Shown here: positions 1 through 5,384 of the stretch, in pieces
Numbering within the stretch: position 1 is the first letter of the stretch
How the letters are laid out: each line of letters opens with the position of its first letter
NCBI GenBank assembly: GCA_046349875.1
Contig: JAXMBN010000074.1
Location: forward strand, 1 to 11,323
Reading direction: 5' to 3'
DNA from: JAXMBN01 sp046349875
Lineage (GTDB): Bacteria > Planctomycetota > Planctomycetia > Pirellulales > Pirellulaceae
DNA length: 11,323 bases
The notes under the pieces: model-generated
Database searches by the model: none
What the model was told of the DNA's origin: nothing
The model's input: the letters and a program-made list of their open reading frames with translations, nothing else
Program-made: the position numbers and the translations under genes

Positions 1-117
1 TTCACCTGCATCTCTGCAATTGTAGAACGACTCGCGGCCGATTCTCAAGTTCAATTCACTCTCGTCAGTCGAGACCGACTCATGAACGATCATTTCGAGT
101 GGATTGAGACAAAATGA
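1..117 (+). CDS. C-terminal end of an unidentified protein (partial)
   Basis: Frame 1 is open from the first base to a TGA at 115-117 and gives 38 residues. They contain a plausible amphipathic stretch (IVERLAADSQVQFTLVSRDR) and end in EWIETK. Of the other two forward frames, frame 2 stops within 24 bases and frame 3 runs into a stop near 107. The gene enters from outside the left edge, so its start and domains are not visible and I do not recognise the family. It converges on the LACTB-like gene, with about 195 bases between the two stops. The call rests on the open frame and protein-like composition only, so chance is possible over this length. Confidence 0.45.
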   Translation, partial: FTCISAIVERLAADSQVQFTLVSRDRLMNDHFEWIETK

Positions 118-262
118 ATGAATGCCGAGAAAACGAATGATTGAAGTCGATCGTTGATCAAGCCGGAGAGGCATCGGACTTAAAGATTGATCTGCGTCTG
201 TATTTCAGACGGTCGAACTTTGTGATGGAATGCGGCAACGATGACGCGAAGTGCGGAGTTTA
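118..262. other. Intergenic stretch without a recognised gene
   Basis: This lies between the stop of the left-edge partial gene and the hairpin and repeat region next to the LACTB-like stop. A TTG-initiated frame from 141 runs into the next gene on the opposite strand, but it has no ribosome site and an unconvincing composition. I see no RNA gene or promoter here. Confidence 0.5.
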
Positions 263-292
263 CGCGATTGGGACAATCTCGCGACGTTTTTT
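263..292 (+). terminator. Terminator-like hairpin followed by T6
   Basis: CGCGA at 263-267 pairs with TCGCG at 279-283. An inner TTG/CAA pair surrounds a GGA loop, with a two-base TC bulge. A run of six T lies at 287-292. This is the form of a rho-independent terminator on the + strand and could end transcription of the gene whose stop is at 117. The bulge and the four-base gap before the T run make it a moderate candidate. Confidence 0.35.
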
Positions 293-309
293 CTACGATT
301 GGGACAATC
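266..309. repeat. Two direct copies of palindromic GATTGGGACAATC
   Basis: The 13-mer GATTGGGACAATC occurs at 266-278 and again at 297-309, 31 bases apart. Each copy is itself an inverted repeat (GATTG, GGA, CAATC). The second copy extends to CGATTG/CAATCG at 296-310. In addition, ACGCGATTG at 262-270 and CAATCGCGT at 305-313 form a perfect 9-base inverted pair. The block sits directly beyond the LACTB-like stop codon. Confidence 0.6.
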
Positions 310-312
310 GCG

Positions 313-1440
313 TTAGGGATCGAGTAGGTTGCCAAGTTCGCGAGCGGTTTTGGTGAGCGTTACGTTCTGCAAGTTGCACATGATGGCAACCACAGTACCG
401 CTCGCGGGTCGCATCCAAAGGACCGTCGACGTTCCCGACTGACCGCCCGTATGCCAAACCTCTTTCTTCAAAGATCCCCCAACGTTCCATCCGAGTCCAT
501 ATCCCGTACTCTTTCCGTCACTCGTCTTTTGGGCAGTCCACATAGACTCCTTGGTGGCTTCCTCCAACAACTTATTTTGATTGACCGCAATCGCAAATCG
601 GACCAAATCACCGCTGGTCGAGAGCAACCCTCCGCCTGGTATCTTGACGCTCGTATCATGCAAAGAAGAATTCAAAAGTTCGCCCAGTGCCGAACTACCT
701 TCCTTTTCAGAACCGCCGGATACATCGCGAACCGATCGGCGTACGTATCCCGATACGCGTTTCGATATGATCTTGTCCTGAGCATCCACTAAGGTTTGCG
801 ACATCTGGGAAGGTCCCCAAACCCGTTCGGAAAGTAGGCCCACAAACGGTTGCGAGGAAGCTCCCTCCGCAACGGATCCTAAAAGGTTGTAGCCGAACGT
901 CGAATAGAGATACTTGGTACCCGGCTCATGAATAAGCGGATCGTCTGCAAACACTGTTAGCGCCTCCTTCAAGGTCGAGTAACGATCGGTGGAACTCGAT
1001 TCTGCTGGATACTTGTAGTGACGTACACCCGCCAAATGCCCCAACAAGTGTCGGCTTGAAATCACCCATTCCTTCTTCGGATAATCGCGGCAATATGCGG
1101 TGATGTCGCGGTCGAGATCCAAAATCTTATCTTCAGCTAACGAAAGAACCACTACTGCCGTCATGGGCTTGGCGACCGAAGCCGTTCGAAATCGACTGTC
1201 GGCTGAAACGGCTACCGAATTCTCTACATTGGCCAATCCTAAACCTTGTTCGTGAATGAGTTGGTTGCGATGAGCCACCGCGAAGGAGAGTCCAGGGATC
1301 CCCAGTCGCTGCATCTCCTCTGTCAAAACCTGCTCCATCCGAACAAGCGTATCGTTCGTTCGGTCTTGAGCGGACACGCAAGGATGCCATGCCAATCCAA
1401 AACAAACGATGAAGATTCTAAAACATGAAAGTATTCTCAT
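313..1440 (-). CDS. LACTB-like exported serine hydrolase (beta-lactamase class C / S12 fold)
   Basis: A penicillin-binding-protein-like serine hydrolase of 375 residues. The signal peptide is residues 1-24 (hydrophobic RIFIVCFGLAW, likely cleavage after VSA). Visible motifs are the SxxK nucleophile motif S88-V-A-K91, the tyrosine motif Y179-S-T and the third motif H330-T-G-G. The stretches HLAGVRHY, LYSTFGYNLLG, GGGLLSTSGDLVRF, HTGG and MCNLQNV match what I recall of mitochondrial LACTB better than AmpC, and YST in place of YSN is also LACTB-like. LACTB is a serine protease, so peptidase or esterase activity is likelier than antibiotic resistance. The frame is open to 1494, but I chose the ATG at 1440 because it begins the signal peptide. 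That ATG overlaps the stop of the upstream DUF1611 gene as ATGA, which suggests translational coupling. It is the last gene of the operon. Confidence 0.88.
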   Translation of the reverse strand: MRILSCFRIFIVCFGLAWHPCVSAQDRTNDTLVRMEQVLTEEMQRLGIPGLSFAVAHRNQLIHEQGLGLANVENSVAVSADSRFRTASVAKPMTAVVVLSLAEDKILDLDRDITAYCRDYPKKEWVISSRHLLGHLAGVRHYKYPAESSSTDRYSTLKEALTVFADDPLIHEPGTKYLYSTFGYNLLGSVAEGASSQPFVGLLSERVWGPSQMSQTLVDAQDKIISKRVSGYVRRSVRDVSGGSEKEGSSALGELLNSSLHDTSVKIPGGGLLSTSGDLVRFAIAVNQNKLLEEATKESMWTAQKTSDGKSTGYGLGWNVGGSLKKEVWHTGGQSGTSTVLWMRPASGTVVAIMCNLQNVTLTKTARELGNLLDP

Positions 1441-2495
1441 GACTGTTCCAGTTCTTTTCTTAGCTTCATCACAGCCTGAACCAACTTGTCGCAACCGTCG
1501 CGATAAACATCACACGCAGGCAACCCAAATTCGCGTTCCGCTTTCTCGACTTCCGCTCGAGCCTCCTGTGCATTCAAAGTTCGCGTGTTGATGGCTACTG
1601 CAATCATTTGGGACGGATGACGTAGATTCGCCATTTGAACGCATGCATCCATTTGCGCAGCCAGAGGTGGTATCGGGATATCCTTCAAACCTTTGACCAT
1701 GGTACGCCCCGCTTCATAGCAGAACACCAACCCCTGAGGCGCACATCCATGCAACAAACCAAGAGTCACCGCCGAGAAAGCAGGATGACTGATACTCCCC
1801 TGCCCTTCGATCAAGAGAATATCGTGCTGCTCATTGACCTCACCAATTGCTCGACCGCACCATTCACAAAGTCCGATACCACGCAATCCACGGGGACTCC
1901 TGCCCGAAATCATGATGCCAGTTTGGCCCGTCGCGAGAAACTTAGCATCGTGGCCCAGTGCTTTCAAACGACGCTCAAGTTCAACGGTTACAACCATTTT
2001 GCCCACGCTGCAATCATGCCCAACCGCATGGATACGTAGGTTACCCTTTCGAAACGGTTCGCATGTTGCCGTCTCTTTGAGCATATTCTTGCGGACATCA
2101 ACGATTTGGGCCCCGCTTTGCACAGCGATCTCGGATAATTCGCGATCCTCGCTCACAAAGTCGTGAAGCCCCGAAACCACATCGATCCCGTGCTTCAATG
2201 CCTGTTCCAGGATCGGACGCCATGTCGGTGGGAGTTTTCCTCCAGGGGGCGCGATCCCAACATAAATCGCATCGATGCCTTCATGATTGCCTAATGATCC
2301 CACCATGGGGATGTCGCCACCGACGCCAAAGACTTCCTGTGCAGTCTTTCCAATCAAGGTGCAGTCGAAGACAGATACGACATCCTTGTTTCGATACCGC
2401 AGAAGATTGATGGCGGTTTTCGCCAAGAAGGGCGTGCTGTAACCGTCGGTTAGAAGAACGATCTTGCGATGTTTCCACAATTGCTGGTAACTCAT
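1437..2495 (-). CDS. DUF1611 family P-loop protein (DgcN-like), with an internal out-of-frame segment
   Basis: 352 residues. An N-terminal Rossmann-like domain (about 10-140: KIVLLTDGYS, VGIAPPGGKLP, SGLHDFV) precedes a P-loop domain with G159-HDCSVGK166-M, FLATGQTGIMISG (187-198), EGQGSISHPAFS (230-241) and VTLGLLHG. This architecture is the DUF1611 family. One characterised branch, DgcN, is reported to N-acetylate D-glutamate in D-glutamate catabolism, working with an enolase-superfamily partner. No such partner is in this window, so the substrate is open. Residues about 199-220 (RSPRGLRGIGLC and on) look unlike the family, whereas the +1 frame reads GVPVDCVVSDFV then NGAVEQLV, which does. 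The segment at 1836-1904 therefore seems to be translated out of frame between two compensating shifts and may be non-functional. The ATG is preceded by AAAGGCAGGAG. It lies 18 bases after the S15 hydrolase stop and overlaps the LACTB-like start. Confidence 0.9.
   Translation of the reverse strand: MSYQQLWKHRKIVLLTDGYSTPFLAKTAINLLRYRNKDVVSVFDCTLIGKTAQEVFGVGGDIPMVGSLGNHEGIDAIYVGIAPPGGKLPPTWRPILEQALKHGIDVVSGLHDFVSEDRELSEIAVQSGAQIVDVRKNMLKETATCEPFRKGNLRIHAVGHDCSVGKMVVTVELERRLKALGHDAKFLATGQTGIMISGRSPRGLRGIGLCEWCGRAIGEVNEQHDILLIEGQGSISHPAFSAVTLGLLHGCAPQGLVFCYEAGRTMVKGLKDIPIPPLAAQMDACVQMANLRHPSQMIAVAINTRTLNAQEARAEVEKAEREFGLPACDVYRDGCDKLVQAVMKLRKELEQS
1836..1904 (-). other. Out-of-frame segment inside the DUF1611 gene
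   Basis: Reading the minus strand, the current frame after MISG gives RSPRGLRG and later LCEWCGR. Shifting by one base gives AGVPVDCVVSDF then VNGAVEQLVRS, which has the hydrophobic/VD/DF/G/E pattern expected between GQTGIMISG and the EGQGS loop. Restoring the frame requires about two bases near 1902-1905 (a GGG run, probably GGGGG before) and one base near 1833-1836 (an AA run, probably AAA before). The net change is -3, so the reading frame outside the segment is kept. Confidence 0.75.
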
Positions 2496-2513
2496 CTCCT
2501 GCCTTTCTTGTCA

Positions 2514-4433
2514 TTACCGATTCGCCGAAGAATCGAGGATCGAAAATTCGATCGATGAAGGATACTCTTGTGTGCCATAAATACGATGGATAGACGGTTG
2601 GAAGTCTTGAGGACTCGCTTTGGGAATATCGACATAGGTTTGCGGATTGCGATCGATGAGCGGAAACCAGGTGCTTTGGATATGGACTCCAATGCGATGA
2701 CCTTTTCGAAAACGATGATTGCGAGTCCGAAGAGGAATGGTGTACTCTTCAACTTTGCCAGACTCTATCGGTAGCGGGTTTTCAAAGCTCTTGCGGAATC
2801 TGCCTCGGAGTACATCGTCGGCAATCATCAACTGGTAACCGCCCATTTCAGGTTTCTCAGGATACCTTTCAGGATAGACGTCAATGACTTTGACGACCCA
2901 GTCGGCATCGGTACCCGTTGTCGATGCATAGAAATGGGCGGAGAGACTACCGGATAGCTCGACATCTTCCGTGAGAGGTTCGCTTACAAACTGCAGAACA
3001 TCGGGGCGATCGCTGACAAAGCGTTGATCTTCGACCTTCCAAAGGACACCGGCTCGATCAAATCGCGGATTCTTGGTCGCATCCAAGCCGCGCCAAAATC
3101 CCATGATAGGGCGTTTGGAATAGGGAACTGGTTTGGCTGGGTCCGATCGATACTCGGCATACGCAACAGAAGTATTGGTAGCCTGTTCCTTGTGCAGCGT
3201 CCCGTTGGCGTGCAAATACCATTTTTGTGTACGGTGATTGTCTTTCGGTGGCCACGTTGGGTAACTCTTCCAAAGATTGGATCCCGTTTGAAACATGGTC
3301 GCTTCTTCCAATCGTGGATCCTCCGCTCCTTTCAAGTGGTGAGCAAAAAAAGGCACTTCGATCTCGCGCTGATAATAACCCACGGTATCGGATTGAAAAT
3401 CGTATTCACCAAGGTGATCGCCTGGACCGCGAGCCCATTGGCCATGCGACCAAGGCCCCACCACAATCCGATTCAATCCCTGACGATCCTGTTTTTCCAA
3501 TTGATCGTAGATATCGAGCGCACCGCCAAGATTCTCGGCGTCCCACCAACCGACCACATTCAACGTTGGTACTTTGACTTCGGTGAGATGTTGCAGAGTA
3601 TTCCCTGTCCTCCAATACCCATCGTAGGTTGTATGTTCCATGAAGTGGTTCCAGGTGGGCGATACTCCATGCAGGTAACGCTCATTCATGTTGGATAAGG
3701 TACCAAGGTCCAAGAAGAATTCGTACGTATCGACTTGATCGTAGGGAAACCGAGAATTCTTCTTCGGATCAAAATCAAAGAGATAGGGTAGCTCTGCACT
3801 TGGGCTCAGCCGAAACGCACCGAAATGGAAGAAGTCATCTCCGATAAAATAGTCAGACGGAGAGGCTTGAGGACTAGCGGCTCGCAGCGCTGGATGGGGA
3901 TCGATCAATGCCATCGTCACATACCATCCTGGATAGGAAACTCCGAGCATGCCGACTTTCCCATTATTCTTGGGAACGTGCTTGAGCATCCACTCGATGG
4001 AATCATACGCATCTGTACTATCGTCGGTCGCATGGGGATCGGTTCGATGACGCAATGGGCGATTCCATTCAAATTGCCCTTCCGAATTGTGACGCCCACG
4101 CGCATCTTGGACGGCGAAAATGTATCCTTCCTTGGCGTGCTCACGAAAGGTAGATGCAAAGTGAGCTGTGGGACCGCCGTTGGGATTTTGAACACCGTAG
4201 GGTGTTCGCACAAACAGGATGGGGAGATCTTCCATGAGGTTTTCAGGATGGTAGATCTCGGTGTAGAGGTGAACTCCATCGCGCATAGGGATCTTTTCCA
4301 CGCGTCGTACATAGCTTGGTGTACTATCTTGTACCGCTATGGATTCTTCTGAAATACACAACCAACACCCAAGGCTCCACGCAAACCATCCAAGACTCTG
4401 CACCCTCTTAAGATTTTGTTGGATCCACATCAT
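2514..4433 (-). CDS. Exported CocE/NonD (S15) hydrolase, alpha-amino acid ester hydrolase-like
   Basis: 639 residues from the ATG at 4433 (an in-frame GTG at 4487 adds 18, and those numbers are used here). The start was chosen because MMWIQQNLKRVQ plus SLGWFAWSLGCWLCIS makes a signal peptide. The alpha/beta-hydrolase domain (about 60-390) has VRTPYGVQ, the oxyanion-side QDARGR (127-132), nucleophile S184 in GVSYPG, D316 in WWDAENL and H348 in GPWSHGQ. A cap helical region lies between, and a C-terminal jelly-roll domain (about 480-650) carries ASTTGTDADWVVKVIDVYPE and STWFPLIDRNPQT. The spacings S184-D316-H348 and the GDDFFHFGAFR stretch fit alpha-amino acid ester hydrolases. Their ammonium-binding carboxylate cluster would be D218, E318 and N319, the last usually Asp. 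Likely role: periplasmic hydrolysis of amino-acid esters, amides or small peptides. First gene of the three-gene operon. Confidence 0.92.
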   Translation of the reverse strand: MMWIQQNLKRVQSLGWFAWSLGCWLCISEESIAVQDSTPSYVRRVEKIPMRDGVHLYTEIYHPENLMEDLPILFVRTPYGVQNPNGGPTAHFASTFREHAKEGYIFAVQDARGRHNSEGQFEWNRPLRHRTDPHATDDSTDAYDSIEWMLKHVPKNNGKVGMLGVSYPGWYVTMALIDPHPALRAASPQASPSDYFIGDDFFHFGAFRLSPSAELPYLFDFDPKKNSRFPYDQVDTYEFFLDLGTLSNMNERYLHGVSPTWNHFMEHTTYDGYWRTGNTLQHLTEVKVPTLNVVGWWDAENLGGALDIYDQLEKQDRQGLNRIVVGPWSHGQWARGPGDHLGEYDFQSDTVGYYQREIEVPFFAHHLKGAEDPRLEEATMFQTGSNLWKSYPTWPPKDNHRTQKWYLHANGTLHKEQATNTSVAYAEYRSDPAKPVPYSKRPIMGFWRGLDATKNPRFDRAGVLWKVEDQRFVSDRPDVLQFVSEPLTEDVELSGSLSAHFYASTTGTDADWVVKVIDVYPERYPEKPEMGGYQLMIADDVLRGRFRKSFENPLPIESGKVEEYTIPLRTRNHRFRKGHRIGVHIQSTWFPLIDRNPQTYVDIPKASPQDFQPSIHRIYGTQEYPSSIEFSILDSSANR

Positions 4434-4487
4434 CAATACTCGATCATGGCCGTGACTTTTGAAACCCTTACTTCCATCCGATCGCAC

Positions 4488-4642
4488 TCTATCTTAAAGG
4501 AAGCAGCGATCCTGCTGGCGTTCATAGCACAAGTCATATGGCAATAAATTGGAAACACAGGGATTCTTGAGATCCCGGCCAACGGCTAGACCGTCTATGA
4601 TAGTTCAGAGTTTCTTGCGAGCTTTTCGAATGATATGGATGC
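4488..4642. promoter_or_regulatory. Divergent intergenic region with small palindromes
   Basis: This gap separates the divergent S15 operon and membrane-protein gene, so it should hold promoters for both. No convincing -35/-10 pair is visible. Two inverted elements can be seen: GGGAT/ATCCC around TCTTGAG (about 4560-4576), and TAGAC-C-GTCTA at 4587-4597, overlapping ACGG/CCGT (4582-4594). Either could be an operator or chance. Confidence 0.3.
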
Positions 4643-5062
4643 ATGGACTCGTGTTACAATCGCGCGATCATCACATGGTTCCTCATGATGTCGGCAGAGA
4701 CGATGCATGGGGTTGCCAGGCGAATCTATTTGCTCCCCTTGCTCGGCGATCTTCGCTCCCGTCAGTGGGGTGTCTTTCTTGGTTCGCTGATCATCCTCAC
4801 CATCGCAACGGTCTGCATTCGCTGGATCCGTCCGCATTCGCAACGTAGCCTCTGGTGGATCGGAATCCTATGGGTTTCCTTGACGCTTTCCTTTGAGATT
4901 CTCTTGGGCTTACTTGTTGGATTCGATATTCATCGCATTGCGGCAGACTACGATCCTCGCCAAGGTGGTCTCATGCTTTTAGGAATGGTCATTCTGTTTC
5001 TCGCCCCTTCGTTTGCCCAAATGATACGTCCGACGAAACAAACTTCTGCAGAGAAAGCGTAG
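4643..5062 (+). CDS. Small multipass membrane protein, unknown function
   Basis: 139 residues with about four hydrophobic segments: about 7-17 running into the conserved-looking AETMHGVARR, then 43-61 (GVFLGSLIILTIATVCIRWI), 71-93 (WWIGILWVSLTLSFEILLG) and 109-127 (GLMLLGMVILFLAPSFA). The pattern of AETxHG, GDLRSRQWGVF, an FE in the third segment and ADYDxxxGGLM resembles a family of uncharacterised integral membrane proteins that I recall from proteobacteria and planctomycetes; I know no function for it. The ATG has no clear ribosome site, and M15, M16 or M21 are alternative starts that would cut the first hydrophobic segment. The last codons and the TAG run into the tandem repeat array that follows. 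It stands alone, divergent from the S15 operon. Confidence 0.75.
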   Translation: MDSCYNRAIITWFLMMSAETMHGVARRIYLLPLLGDLRSRQWGVFLGSLIILTIATVCIRWIRPHSQRSLWWIGILWVSLTLSFEILLGLLVGFDIHRIAADYDPRQGGLMLLGMVILFLAPSFAQMIRPTKQTSAEKA

Positions 5063-5234
5063 CGAGACTGACACTTAGAGTTGTGTGGTAGGCAGTCCCT
5101 CACTGACGTTTCGGGTTGCGATGTAAGTCGTCCCTCACTGACGTTTCGGGTTGTGAACGAAGAAGTCCCATACTGACGCGTTGGGTTATGAACGAAGAAG
5201 TCCCATGCAGGCGTGTTGGGGAGTAAAAACCGAG
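5060..5234 (+). repeat. 35-base-period tandem repeat array (five units)
   Basis: Units begin at 5060, 5095, 5130, 5165 and 5200, each exactly 35 bases. The second and third share GTCCCTCACTGACGTTTCGG followed by GTTG. The fourth is diverged (GTCCCATACTGACGCGTTGG), and the first and fifth are degenerate. Units three and four both end GAACGAAGAA. The core is the reverse complement of the TCACAACCCGAAGCGTCAG elements at the right edge of the window. The first unit includes the stop codon of the membrane-protein gene. Confidence 0.85.
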
Positions 5235-5286
5235 GCAAAACAAGCCATTCCCGGCCCTGCTCTCTAAATAGCGCGAGATCTAAGGC

Positions 5287-5292
5287 TATAAT
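5287..5292 (+). promoter_or_regulatory. Possible -10 box (TATAAT) upstream of the PSCyt/PSD1 gene
   Basis: A perfect TATAAT lies 92 bases before the ATG at 5385, just beyond the repeat array. No recognisable TTGACA-like box is found 16-18 bases upstream (the sequence there is CTAAAT). It is the best promoter candidate in the gap, but weakly supported. Confidence 0.25.
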
Positions 5293-5384
5293 GGAGGCAT
5301 CCTGCCGCAAAGTCGAAATGGCATTTCTCCCTGGCCCACCCTACCCTGCCTCGATTTTTTCCCAACGGAAACGAATCTCGGACG

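Noticed and set aside
3024..3698. 224-codon open frame on the + strand
   Set aside because: It lies wholly antisense to the well-supported S15 hydrolase and has no recognisable domain. The same holds for the 175-codon frame at 3825-4352.
4549..4848. 99-codon + strand frame overlapping the membrane-protein gene
   Set aside because: Its composition is unlike a real protein, and the overlapping frame at 4643-5062 has coherent membrane segments.
5060..5234. CRISPR-like array
   Set aside because: Units are contiguous 35-base tandem repeats without unique spacers of constant size, and there are no cas genes.
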